Origin: Aselliscus stoliczkanus
Taxonomy: Eukaryota; Chordata; Mammalia; Chiroptera; Hipposideridae
Assembly (NCBI GenBank): GCA_033961575.1
Contig: CM066731.1
Location: 131,681,001-131,745,000, forward strand
Direction: 5' to 3'
Length of the DNA stretch: 64,000 nucleotides
Shown here: positions 9,970 to 21,456 of the stretch, piece after piece
How positions within the stretch are numbered: position 1 is the stretch's first letter
Layout of the letters: each line of letters opens with the position of its first letter
The notes under the pieces: generated by a model
Seen by the model: the letters and a program-made list of their open reading frames with translations, nothing else
Databases searched by the model: none
What the model was told of the DNA's origin: nothing
Program-made: the position numbers and the translations under genes

Positions 9970-11970
9970 ATGCATGCATATTTAGTAATTACATAATTAT
10001 TTCTGTCTTAGAGAATGTCTTCAGTACTTAACTTCATATTCTTACTCTTTCTCAATAGAAAAAGGGAAAAAGAGTGGAAAAGACAGCTAACCCTTTGGGG
10101 TTTAATATGCTAAAACAGTCTTGAGATACACAAGTTAAACTTGGCATACTTTGGATCTAGGCCAAAAATTGTTTTTATTGGCTGCAGAAAATGGAATTTT
10201 AGACTATGTTGGGCCATACTATAATTGTGTTTGAAAATGCATAATGTGATGTTTGAGCATTCAATGTGATTAAGTGGGTTTATGTGTGCTGAAAAGTGAC
10301 TGTTTTTCTCAGCACTTATGGCTAGTACAGACAAAAAGCAATGGAGTTAACTTCTTAAGACCATTTACTGAAATATAGATATATAAATATTTGCAAATAA
10401 CAATGAGGAACTATAAAGCAACTTCCTTCTAAATGTAAATATTAAAATCTCAACAGGGCTAATAGAATGGCCTAAAATCCATTTTTTACTGGTATAAAAA
10501 CAACAGTAAAATAAATCATTTAGAGTAAATAGTTTATGCTTTGAGCTATCTCCTCAAAATAAACATTCCATTTTCCATCTGACATAGAAACAAATGATAC
10601 TGTTTTGTTTCTAAACAGGATTGTTTTTTTTATTTTGGGATCTATGAATGTTGGTGATTCCCTTCAGGAGAGTTGAAACCTGTAAATATTGTTTTAGGGA
10701 GCTGATCTAGGAGTTTAAAGGAAAATATTTTATGCCAGTAAATATCAAATTGACTTCAATGAGAAAGTTATATAAAAGAGGAAAATCCATAGCACAAGAA
10801 TATATTTTAACCGTTTAAGCAATATTAAGAGCCAAAATAATGTATAGCTTTTAAAACAATTACTTAGATCAGCTCCTGCCTAGGGCAATAATAATTTAAA
10901 CACTTCCTGTTTCATTCCTGCCCAATATTGTTTTTTTCCATTATCACAGCTCAAAAATACTTTGGCTGTTTTAAAGATTAATGTGTTGGCATAAAAGTTC
11001 ACTTGCCTGTAAAGTATTTTCTTTAACCCTCAATCATGACTTGATATTTTAAAATTTTCAGTATTGTCAGGGCCTTTAGCATCAAAACAAAATTTCATCA
11101 AACCTAAATGATAGCATGCTGGGCCATGAATATTCAATATTTATCACTATTTAAAATGTTAATGTGCAAGATAAGTGTCCAAGTGTGATCCTATTTAACA
11201 TGCAAATATGTACTATAAAAGAACAAATGTGTCTTTCAATTCACTTCCATTTAAATGGTAGTCATAGCATCATGTTTATATCATCTCAGCTTTTAGTATT
11301 ATATCAATATTTTAGTATAAAAGATGAATTAATTAAAAAGTAAAATGGTTAGCGGTGGTTTCTAGAGAATATTTTTTAGTATGTATCTTAAAATGCTTAG
11401 TAGATGGAAAGCAAATGCAGTTACCAAACCTCCTTCCTGGAAGCGATCATGGACCACTCAGCTAGGTCAGAACAGCGTTCTATTGAAGCGAAAGCTCTCA
11501 CAACATTCAGTTATAATAACATAGGACAAAGATAAATTTATCTTAGCCATAGATCACATAAAGCCATGCTGATTATCACATATAAAATCAGATCAGAGAG
11601 GGAAGAGAAATTGTATTGTCATTAAACATTTGTTAAATTAAATACAGTCTTCTACTTTCATAAGGTCAGTGTTAGTACAACCACACCTCAACTGAGACTA
11701 ATAATTTTCCCTGAAATGCCAGATTTAAGAACCGACAACAGGTGTCCACTTACTGTAAAGCGAAGAGTAATGATTAAGATTGGCAATTTGCTTCACAAAT
11801 GAAAATGTAAGGAGCAAAAAAATAATTTAAAAATTTACTGATTTTGTTATTTGGTTATTAACTCACCTCCATCACATGTATGAAATGTTTAGTTCAAATG
11901 ATTAAACATTACTTTTAGGTGCTTTTAAATGATACCTCTTCTGATATAAAGAGCATGAAGTCTACGAAAT
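9970..11970. other. Repeat-poor non-coding block
   Basis: Two kilobases in which I recognise no SINE, LINE, LTR or simple repeat and no coding potential. The lack of recognisable repeats contrasts with the flanks; conservation cannot be judged from one sequence. Confidence 0.35.
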
Positions 11971-11974
11971 GGCC

Positions 11975-12165
11975 TGTTTTGGTTAGAATCCCAGCTTCTC
12001 TTCTAACAAGGTGTATGATTATTTGGGAAGTTATTTACAACATTAAGTTTAAATTTCCTCATCTGCAAAGAAGTGAAAATAGTTGTGACCATATCATGGG
12101 ATTTTTGTGTTTTTCAAATGAGATAGTATAAACAGAACACTTAAACAAATGTCTGCTAGTGGTAA
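11975..12165 (+). repeat. MIR SINE (ancient)
   Basis: Follows the MIR core: gaatcccagcttctcttct, 'gtgtatgattatttgggaagttatttaca', 'aatttcctcatctgcaaag', then 'catgggatttttgtg' and 'aatgagatagtataaa'. These match the tRNA-derived core and the 'cctcatctgtaaaatgg' signature, well diverged. Confidence 0.7.
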
Positions 12166-12330
12166 ACCTGTACAAAATGTTTTGCTTTTAATTTTAATCT
12201 ATACAGAAAGCTAGAATTACACTTACAATTTGGTTAGGTTTAGAAGAACAACCTATGGAAAAATGTTTACCTTGAGGATTTTTTATTACATCACAGTTCC
12301 TAAACGCTGAATGAACCATGATTTTCATAT

Positions 12331-12366
12331 ATGCACACATGCGTGTGTGCGCACACACGTGTGTGC
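12331..12366. repeat. Alternating purine-pyrimidine palindrome
   Basis: atgcacacatgcgtgtgtgc followed by gcacacacgtgtgtgc. The core cgtgtgtgcgcacacacg (12342-12359) is a perfect 18-bp inverted repeat of GT then CA units with CpG steps: a candidate for left-handed or cruciform DNA. Confidence 0.85.
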
Positions 12367-14980
12367 CTCCTCCCCTCCCCTTATTAAGATGATGTATAAG
12401 CTCTCAAATCTCACTGCTTCTTTGGGTATTTGCTTTGGGGTTTTTTTTCTGTGATGTCCCTGTACAAGAAAAGTTAATCATTTTATATACATTTTTCCTG
12501 CTAATCTGTCTGTTGTCAGTTTATTTTACAGATCCAGCTATCAAACCTAGGAAGGTAGAAGCAAAGTCTTTCCACACCTACAATACATATACATACATAT
12601 TCTTTATTTATATTTTACATTTAATTACAAGGTACCTCCCCCTCATACATTTTAGTGTTCCTCATTGCCAAATATTCCTAGATAATATTGCACTTAGTTT
12701 TGATATCTTAATATCTCATGTCATCTAACAGTAATAATTTCCAAGAGATGAAAGAGAGACATAGCCATCTTAGACCATATCAGAATCAGCTGGGACTATT
12801 TACAGAGAGTAGACATACACCTGACCCCAACCCCCGCCACCACCCTCACACATACATACTTCGCATTTCCACCAGTTTCCAGCACCTCTCACCATTCTTC
12901 CTACCACCAGTTTGGTTCATAAAAAGCCCTCTTTGTTGATGGGTGTGTCTACAAATGGAGAGGAAGAGAAAATCCACGCTGGAGACCACCACCAAATAAG
13001 GAGTCTCCCACTTCCCACTCAGGATAATAACTTGCGCAGACTTGGAGAATAAAGGATCCATTCTACCAGGTATCCAAGCCTACCCTATAAGGTCCAGCTC
13101 AAAGGCTGTCTATTGAATGTTTTCCCCAGTGGCTCCTACTCTGTCTGTCTGAAAAACCATAAACATTACCTATACTTTCTTGTGGCCATGATATCTTCCC
13201 TACTGGGCTTTTGTGCACTGCAAATAATAAGTAATGGATGAATATCAACTGTCACTCTGATTCATAACTAAGCTGCTTTGATAGTTTTGGGCTTCAGAGT
13301 GCTGTCCATATTCTAAGGATATTTGCTGATGACCATTGACACTGGACAACTGTTTGACATTATGAGACTAGAACACAAGCTTTTCTTGGATCTCTGGCTC
13401 TATCTCCTTGACAATGAAAGTTCTGCTCCCAGACCCTGGGTATCACTGCTGTTTTCCCAGACCCCAGGCACACCATATGACCAGAAGCTGCACTTGAGCG
13501 TCTTAGCACTACGTATGAGCTCAGTGAATCCTGTTCTATTATGCAAATCCTTGGCTTTCCTAACATTCAAGCTCCTAATACTCATGCTTGGCACATTGGG
13601 TGTGCTCAATAACTTGATTTTCTTCCTTTTTTATTTTAAACCACTGGAACCATCTTGGAGCATGTTTCAAATAACAATTTAAAAACCATGTGATTTGTAT
13701 AATCTTATATTTAGATGGTTTTTATCTCTCATATTGAAAGCAGACTTTAAAGACAGGGAATTTATAGTTACCTTAAAATTATTCTTTTCAAATTATAAGC
13801 CTCCTTAATTGAAATCTGATTTATAGGTACCCTGAAACTCCATAATCAGTAAGCTTATGTGACTTAAAATCCAGGAAAATTATGAACCATCCTGCTATGA
13901 AAATTGTAAAGAATCTCAGATATTTAGAACTGAAAGAAAACGCTTCAAAGTCATTCCAAAACAGTTCTCTATTTTTTCCACATTACATCCAAAAAAAAAA
14001 CTATCACCCACTGCTAATTACTGTGTGTGCCAGTCAGTTTCCATCTATCAACAAATGAATTCCCTTACAGTTCTTTTCAACAGAGTTCTAAGTTAGTTTA
14101 ATTTAATGTGGTTTAATGTCTGAAGATTAAATGATTTTTTTTTAATTTAAAGGCTGTACGTGTACTAGAGTTGTCATAATCTACTCTGATTCCATTCAAT
14201 GGCAGGTACAAACATGAACTACAGTGTTGGTGTGGAAAGGCACTTCAGAAATCGTCTAGTTCATACTGTACTTTTTTCTGGGGAAACTGGGGCCAGAAGA
14301 CATCCTAAAAAAAGCAGTGTCCTTTTCCTCTAATCCACACATTTGAAGTTAACTGAAGTTAATTCTTCCCTGTATTTTGAAATATAATTTTAAATTTAAA
14401 ATAAACAACTACTGGAGATCGATAGAATTATATTATCTACAGGAACAAAACACATACACACATGCGCGAGTGCGCGCGCACGCACACACACATACACAAC
14501 CAGAATCCTTCAAACATCTTCTTCAAATACTAGTTTGTCACACCTTGTAATAAGCCTGTGAATGAAATGTATCACAAAATGACAACATACCAAAATGTGG
14601 AAGTGTCCTTGCCAAATATGTAGGCTGAGCCAGGAAAGATGTAACCTCAATGAAAAATTCACTCTATACCAGTAATAGTGAAAAGAATAGAGGAGAAAAA
14701 CAAAACAAAAACGAAACCCTCCTTCCCCTCATTACTTCTACCCTACTCTTTCAGCAAAGGCAAGGTTTTGCGGTTTAAATGTTTTCAACAGCAATTCTAG
14801 CGGAAAGGAGAAAATTTATCTGCCTGCTTTTTATTTTGCACAGGTTTGTTTTTCACATTAACTGAGAGGCACTCAACATGCACTCTGGCATTTTCATCTT
14901 TATTTCTGGCACTGAGCAGAATCATAAAACGCAAATATTCATAAAAGTTGATGTGAAAAAGATCTGGTTGTGAATGCTGA
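12367..14980. other. Mostly unique non-coding sequence
   Basis: No gene recognised. The stretch 13060-13215 ('ccagctcaaaggctgtctattga...') has a faint L2 3' UTR look. Open frames at 12435-12728 and 13323-13682 show no domain and have no promoter or splice context. A CA/CG tract at 14450-14500 is listed separately. Confidence 0.4.
14450..14500. repeat. CA/CG alternating tract
   Basis: cacatacacacatgcgcgag then tgcgcgcgcacgcacacaca: alternating purine-pyrimidine sequence unusually rich in CpG for this AT-rich window. Confidence 0.88.
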
Positions 14981-14984
14981 TTTT

Positions 14985-15095
14985 ACTAGATACTTGACTT
15001 TCAATAATTCTCTTATCTTTATATCTCAGTTTCCATATTTATAAAATGAACTTGAGGATAATAATTCCTTTATAAGACTTTCCCAATAATTAAAT
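14985..15095 (+). repeat. MIR SINE fragment
   Basis: 'actagatacttgactttcaataattctcttatc...atctcagtttccatatttataaaatgaac' follows the MIR core ending in the 'cagtttcctcatctgtaaaatg' signature. Confidence 0.6.
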
Positions 15096-15254
15096 GGAAT
15101 CACAGATTTTTGACAACTCTATAATGTATGTAGCATTTAAATTTTAAAAAATGCTTAAACTTCAGCCATTATACCGCAACAAATTAAACCAATTTAGAAA
15201 ATCCATATAAGCATTTAAATACTGATTACCATATAAAACATGTTAGCTAAAATG

Positions 15255-15355
15255 ATTGCTACCTCAAAGAATTGTTGTCAAGATTAAATAAGACAATGTA
15301 AATATATAAATTTCTGAACATAGTGCCTGGCACATAAGATTTCAATAAATATTGG
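15255..15355 (+). repeat. MIR SINE 3' part
   Basis: ctacctcaaagaattgttgt, agattaaataagacaatgta, atagtgcctggcacataag and ttcaataaatattggc match the 3' half of MIR with its L2-like end. With 14985-15095 it would make one whole MIR if the 160 bases between were inserted later; two separate copies are equally possible. Confidence 0.75.
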
Positions 15356-17530
15356 CTTTATCATTGTTGTCATCATTAATATAATTGGCATTATCTTTAA
15401 TTACTCCTACTGCAACCGCCTTCTCTTCCCCCCCCCCATTAAGGGAAATAAGTGTATCCTCCTCAAGCAAATACCATACCTGCAAAAGATGTGGCTCCAC
15501 AAAAATTTACTAACTAGAGAGAATGATGGAATGGACAAAGGAAAAAAAGTAGAAATGGAGACAAAAGTTGCCAAATTAAGCCAGAAAGTTTCCAGTTGGA
15601 AAAATAAGCTATAATATCTTCCTTGACTGGAATTCAGGACTGGTCAGTTTGTAACCCCACCTCAGTTAATGTGTGTCTATTAGCCTAGGGGCCAAGAACT
15701 AAGACATACCAATGAAAGTGAATTTATTGGCTCACAGCAGGGAACAATATACCAATAACATCAAGCTAGCTCCCAAAAAATATTTTTTAATAAAATAAAC
15801 AACATTACTAGTGAAATGAAAATCTCCTGCAGTCTGATTAAATAAAAAACTAGTTAAGATGAAATCAGGTTAACATGAAATCAAACATATGAATCTTTGA
15901 ATGCTATTGTTTTGTTTTTCAAATTTCCAAGAAGCCATAATTTAGGAAGTATAATTTAGTCAACACAGAGATGTTACATTAAGATTACAGTGTGTGACTG
16001 CTAGCTTTATACTATGTATAAAAAGAATGCAAAACACAAAACAGTAAGAATTGCTTACATTTGTAAAAAGTTATGTATCTTAACTACAAAAGGGAAAAAA
16101 ATAAATATCTGTAGTAGGCAGGGTTTGGTGTACCAGTTTCTGAAAACAATTCTCTAATGTCAAAAGTACATGAATCACCATATGCAAGAGCTTTTCCCTG
16201 ACACACAAATAACTTACGCCTGTATTCTGTAATCCCCATTGGAGTTAATAAATGTTGGTTCCTAATCACATTCAAATGACCAACGTTATAGAAATATGTA
16301 CGTGAAAGGTATTATTTCTCTTTATAAAAAATATTTTAAGTACATACATAGTAATATATTAGCATACACACACACACACACACACATAGATGCAGAAACG
16401 TGAAAAGGCATAAATACACACTCTTCCCAAATATATTTCTATTATTAACTGGCAACATCAAAGGACACTGTATCATACTTAATTTTTTAAGTAACTGAGG
16501 CTTGACTCTTTAAACCATTCAAAACTGTTTAACCATTTTTTATAAAATGTATTCTGAAATGTATTATACACTCCTAACCTTGCATTAGCAATTGTTAATC
16601 AGTGGGGACTTTGCTCCTCTTTCAAGCCATCATCAGGGACTGGAGGTCACATATCAGTGTGAATTCACACAGTGACACGAAGAACATGGAAAGAGAACAT
16701 GGATACCCTGATGATGCTCAGAGCTGTTCCATGCTGTTGTTCCACTGCCAGCTCCGAGCTGCCTCTACTTTTTACCATGTGCAGAATAGTCACTCTCCCC
16801 TGCCCTCGTCATTGCTTTGTCTTATGTATTATTTCTTCTGCTCTGTATTGCTTACTTCCAAGCACCTCTCCTTTCTCTCATTCAGCATTCAGTGCCAGCT
16901 GAGAGTTAGACTCTGCTGGTCACTGGTTATATGACAGTAAACAGGACAGACACATTTTGCCCTTATAAAAATTAAATTCCTGTCTCTTTTGCATATGTCC
17001 TTGGAGCTATTTTTCATGATTTTCCATTTTAACTTCTAGCAACTTTGATCCTATAGTCACCACCCATCAGTAGCAAAATCTCTTTTCTGCTGGGGGAACC
17101 AAGATTATATTTTAATGGAATAAAACATTAAAAGCAGGCATTTCCCATTTCAGTTTCTACTACTGAAGTCCCAAGAAAAAAAAGGTGACAACCTGTCTCA
17201 TGTTTGGAAGTGAGTGGCAGGTCCATCCAAACAGGACTTACCAAAAAAGAGTTTGAGAGCCAGTGTGAGACCGGCTTCTGAGTGACAGGAACTGAAAGGC
17301 CAGAGGAAAAGTAAGTAACCAGAACAGACTTTGGGTGAGCCCTGCGTCCTCCCAATGGGGAGAGGGGACAGCGGAGCTTTCCCCTCTCCTATAACCTGGG
17401 AGGGGAGCTTCCGTGGGCCCACCTGGAACAATTCATAGGTATCTTCTGGAGTACAGGACACACCATGGCCTGACTTATGACTCACCGATGAGAGCTCTAA
17501 AGGACAAAAGACTTCCAGACACCTGACCAA
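15356..17530. other. Unique non-coding sequence
   Basis: No gene or dispersed repeat recognised. Contains a C10 run at 15428-15437 and a (CA)n tract at 16364-16387. Around 16600-17530 the base composition is less AT-rich and several open frames of 75-110 codons overlap on both strands, which argues for chance frames. Confidence 0.4.
16364..16387. repeat. (CA)n microsatellite
   Basis: About twelve CA units. Confidence 0.9.
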
Positions 17531-17537
17531 AGAAAGA

Positions 17538-18650
17538 TTGTCAGGCCCCCTGCACTCCCTGGGCTATTGGTGGGACAAGATTCATAAAGGCTCTCCACAG
17601 ACTAAATTTGTGGCCTAGAAGAGAATGGGTTGCTTTGGGATTACTTTAGATTCTGCCAAAGAGAGCTTTGCAGAAGTGTGGAAAGACCTCAGCAGCAAGA
17701 AGGTGGGGGACCTCTTGTTGCCCAGGGACTGCAGGAGCATTCACTGGCCAAAGGAGATTTGCTTGGTCCCTTGGACTGAGGTCGGGTGTACATAGTCCTC
17801 AAATATGCTCCATCAGGGTCTGCCACAGCCCTCAGCATCAGTGCTTGATCACCATGGCAGAGCCAGGACAAACACACAATACCTTTCCTGCACTCACCTC
17901 ATCCCTCCCACACATCTCCAATCCTATGTAGGACATGAAAGTAGCCTGGTGAATGAGGGTAAAGGCATTAGAAGTACCAATTGGCTTCTGGATAAGGGCT
18001 GGTCACCAGGAAGACCAAGGCATGATTAGAAGCTTAGAATTTTCAGACCTCATCCCCTCACTTCTTCGGAGAGGGGAGAAAGGCTAGAAATGGAGTTAAT
18101 AGTTGATCATGCCTACGTGAGAAAGCTTCCACAAAATCCCAATAGTATGGGACTCAGAGAGCTTTCAGGTTGGTGAACTCACCCATGCACCAGGAGGATG
18201 ACACACTCCAATTTCACAGGGACAGATGCTTCTATGGTTGGGACCTTCCCAGACTTAACCCCATGTATCGGCTCATTTCCATCCTTCCTTTGTCATATCC
18301 TTTACTAAACTGATATAAACATAAGTAAGTGTTAGTCTGAGTTCTATGAGCCACTCTAGCAAACTGATCAAACCCAGGAAGGGGGTCAGTCAGGGGAAAC
18401 TCTGATTTATAACTAACCTGCCAGAAGCACAGGTGACATGTAATTCGCATCTGAAGGCAAGGACAGGGATAGTCCTGTGGGATCTGATACTATGTCCAGG
18501 TAGACAGTCTCAGAATTGAGTTAAATTGTAGGCTACCCAGCTGGTGGCCCAGAATTATACGGTATGGATCAAACCCCCCGCACATCTTGTGTCAGAGGAG
18601 TTGTGAGTGTGATAATAAAGTATGATAGTAGGGTAGAAACATAGGAGGAG
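17538..18650 (+). repeat. LTR-like dispersed repeat, family not named
   Basis: The second half, about 17980-18600, contains runs I recognise as a common mammalian dispersed repeat with LTR character: 'gtaagtgttagtctgagttctatgagccactctagcaaactgatc' (18327-18371), gaagcacaggtgacatgtaa, ggatctgatactatgtccag, gtagacagtctcagaattga and ctacccagctggtggcccag. The start at 17538 is a guess based on a tgtcaggcc beginning and the GC level; it could begin as late as about 17900. No retroviral coding region flanks it, so it would be a solo remnant. Confidence 0.5.
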
Positions 18651-18904
18651 GACAGATGTTTTTCTTTATCTGAGGGTCAAGAAATAATTAGCCTCAGGGA
18701 ACAAAATAATAGATTTCTGATTATACCCAAAGCACACTGCTTGTTCAATGTAGGATATAAAGTATAATTTAAATCTTTAGACTTTTGGGTGTTTTTGCTC
18801 TTTCATTTGTTTTTAGCATCGTTCACTAATTAATTTTTTCCTTGCATTTAAACATATAACAAAGATTTCCTCTATTAATAATTAGTACAAAATTATTGAC
18901 CAGA

Positions 18905-18962
18905 TGCTCAGAAACCTTGGATTCTGATCTAGGCTCTACTACTCACATAAAAATAAGGGCAT
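18905..18962 (+). repeat. MIR SINE, 5' part split by L1
   Basis: 'attctgatctaggctctactactcaca' is the MIR 5' core. It is cut off by the L1 at 18963-19951 and continues at 19966 with gttacttctttaaattatgc and 'tctcatctataaaatgaagg'. Confidence 0.65.
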
Positions 18963-19951
18963 ATAAGGGATGCCTTGTGCACTGTTGGTGGGATTGCAGA
19001 TTGGTGCAGCCACTATGGAAATCAGTATGGAGGTATCTCAAAAAACTGGAAATGGAACTACCTTATGACCCAGCAATTCCACTCTTAGGTATCTATCCAG
19101 GGAAAAATCCAAAATGCTAATTCAAAAAAATTTATGCATCCCTATGTTTTCTGCAGCATTATTCACAATAGCCAAGACTTGAAAACAACTGAAATGCCCA
19201 TCGGTACATGACTGGATTAAGAAATTGTGGTACATTTATACAATGGAGTATTACTCCGCTATAAAGAACAATGAAATCGTACCATTTGCAATGACATGGA
19301 TGGATTTAGAGAACATTATGCTAAGTGAAATAAGTCAGATGGAGAAAGACAAATACTGTATGATCTCATTTATATGTAGAATCTATAGAACAAATGAACA
19401 AAATAATCAGAAGTCTCAGATAGAGACAGAAAACTGATGGTTGTTATTGGGAAAGGGGTAGGGTTGAGAGAGGAGAGGATTAGAAAGCATAAATTAGTAA
19501 CTCACAAGATTGCCACAGGGATACAAAAGACAGTTTGGGGAATATAATCAATAATGTTGTAAAGATTTTGTAGGGTGTCAGATGGGCACTTGTCTTATTA
19601 GGGAAACCGCTTCATGGAAGGTATAGATTCCTGACCACTGCGCTGTACACCTGAAGCTGAAGCTGAATAATAATGAATGTCAACTACAATTTAATATATT
19701 GGGTTGTTGGAAAAGTCATGACATATTTTTTCTATGTTTCTTGTTGCAAAAATGCATCATGACTTTTCCGACAACCCAATATATACATAATCACAGGATA
19801 TGGAATACAGCATAAGGAATAGAGTCAGTGGAACTATAACAGCTGTATACACTGCCAGAGGGGTAGTAGATTGGGGGAGGGGGGTTATCATTTTATGAGG
19901 GATATAAATGTCTAACTATTACATTGTTTTTCACACCTGAAACTAATAAAA
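18963..19951 (+). mobile_element. 5'-truncated young L1 with ORF2 end and 3' UTR
   Basis: Begins inside ORF2: translated pieces [18 protein letters not shown] and [17 protein letters not shown] (up to about 19115), then a frameshift, then MWYIYTMEYYSAIKNNEI...MLSEISQMEKDKY (19225-19437), the conserved C-terminal part of the L1 reverse-transcriptase protein. The 3' UTR and a poly(A) follow. Perfect 14-bp duplications aaaaataagggcat lie at 18949-18962 and 19952-19965 and prove a single insertion event into a MIR. The UTR was later hit by the MITE at 19699-19779. Confidence 0.92.
19699..19779. mobile_element. 81-bp mariner-type palindromic MITE
   Basis: Terminal inverted repeats ttgggttgttggaaaagtca at the left and, reading the complement from the right end, ttgggttgtcggaaaagtca, identical except for one base, with pairing extending inward to about 32 bases. 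Flanked by TA on both sides (19697-19698 and 19780-19781), the target duplication of Tc1/mariner elements. No transposase room: it is a non-autonomous derivative. It lies inside the 3' UTR of a young L1, so it is younger than that insertion or was carried by the L1 lineage. Transcribed, it would fold into a near-perfect hairpin. Confidence 0.85.
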
Positions 19952-19965
19952 AAAAATAAGGGCAT

Positions 19966-20100
19966 GTTACTTCTTTAAATTATGCTTTTCTCATCTATAA
20001 AATGAAGGTAATAAGCTCTCCCTATTTCACAGGATAGTAGGCTTCAAAGAGGCTTAAAAGAGGTGAAGAATGTAAAATTAGATGTAAATCCAAGCATGTT
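19966..20100 (+). repeat. MIR SINE, 3' part split by L1
   Basis: Continuation of the MIR begun at 18905: gttacttctttaaattatgc, 'tctcatctataaaatgaaggtaataagctc', cctatttcacaggatagtag, gaggcttaaaagaggtgaag. Confidence 0.65.
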
Positions 20101-20279
20101 ATATGCATGAGCTATTCTATGCATATTTTTGTGTGTATATTATATTTACATGTGTTGCAGACACAGTTTTACACCTAGAATCTTGGTCTTATAATTAGTT
20201 TATCTAATTAGAAACCTCTGTATGATGGAAGCATTTATTCTTTGAATTTAAAAAGAAGCCTTTACAGAAAATGAAATAC

Positions 20280-20333
20280 GTGGAGAGAGAGAGAAAGATG
20301 GAGAGTGAGAGAAAGAGGGAGACAGAGAAAGTA
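20280..20333. repeat. Purine-rich GA tract
   Basis: Imperfect GA/GAAA purine run on the plus strand. Confidence 0.85.
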
Positions 20334-20534
20334 CATTCTAGGCAAAAAATTCTATTTCCCACCCCAAATGTTTCCCAATAGCATGATTAGGCCAAATCCA
20401 ACTTTTGGCTAGTTGAGACAAAATCTGAAAACTCAGTGTATACTAAAACTATGCTAAAAACTGTGTGTGTGTGTGTTTATATGCAAAATTTCATTAGCTG
20501 CTAGGCTGAGGCAAATATAAACAGGTTTTTTTCC

Positions 20535-20634
20535 GGGCCGGCCGAGTGGCCTGGTGGTAAAGCACTGGCTCGGGAAGCCAGAGGCCCAGGTTCAGTCCCA
20601 CATGTGAGGGCCAGTGACACTGCCCTCAAAAAAA
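20535..20634 (+). mobile_element. tRNA-derived SINE, short type
   Basis: gggccggccgagtggcctgg head with a damaged A box, B box ggttcagtccc, end ggccagtgacactgccctc plus poly(A). Duplications acaggttttttcc flank it at about 20521-20534 (one extra T) and 20636-20648. Confidence 0.9.
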
Positions 20635-20649
20635 AACAGGTTTTTTCCT

Positions 20650-21230
20650 ACTTGATTATCTGGTGAGGAATTTTAATTTCTTACAGGATGAAACACATTT
20701 TTTCACATTCCAAGACTGCTAGCACTTCAGGCCCTAGCATACTAGATGTCTACAGTGCCTCTTAATCACTGGGACAAGCCAAAACATCCCCCAATATTTT
20801 CAAGCATTTCATTCACAGTCAGGATTAATGCCTTTGAGAACCACTGAGAACCAGTTAACATGGACTGAATAGGTTGGTAGGCATTCCTTTCATATTTTTA
20901 GGATACATATATGTTTCCAGGGAAAGCCTGCTCAATCTCAGGCAATGATCCTATCTTCCCAGGTAGAGGAGGAACATTCATTGGTAAAAACAATATAATG
21001 ATTTTTTTCTACCTTGCTGAATTATTTTTGCAACAAAATTTCGCCCTCTAAAAGATTCCTAAGTGCCAGCTGGTAGCCTCTAGTAATCTTATTTTACTTA
21101 CCATATCATGAAATTGCATGCATATAATGCAGTAAGTTGTTTTTCTCAGTTAACATATATATTTATGTTAAGCACGTAATTAAACAAGTAGGAAAAGAAA
21201 ACTAAATAAACAAGATTGTCTTCAGCCATT
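20650..21230. other. Non-coding, no recognisable feature
   Basis: Unique AT-rich sequence without a repeat or coding signal that I recognise. Confidence 0.4.
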
Positions 21231-21246
21231 TGCCTGCAGACAATTT

Positions 21247-21440
21247 TTTTATTAGTTTCAAGCGTACAAAACAATGTACTTGTTAGACATTTACACCCCT
21301 CGCAAAGTGATAACCCGCTTTCCCCAATCTACTACCCCTCTGACATCCTTATAGCTGTTACAGTTCCATTGACTCTATTCCCCATGCTGTACTCCACATC
21401 CTGTGACTACATATATATTAAATTATACTGCACTGTACAC
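21247..21440 (-). mobile_element. Very short 5'-truncated L1 3' UTR insertion
   Basis: Matches, on the minus strand, the 3' UTR of the L1s at 7191 and 18963 (tagtttcaagcgtacaaaac, caaagtgataacccgc, ttgactctattccccatgct). Perfect 16-bp duplications tgcctgcagacaattt at 21231-21246 and 21441-21456 show a complete, heavily truncated insertion of about 194 bp. The open frame across it is spurious. Confidence 0.92.
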
Positions 21441-21456
21441 TGCCTGCAGACAATTT

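Noticed and set aside
18896..19437. Reverse-transcriptase gene
   Set aside because: Only the C-terminal end of L1 ORF2 is present, with a frameshift and stop between the two readable parts; it is a dead 5'-truncated copy.
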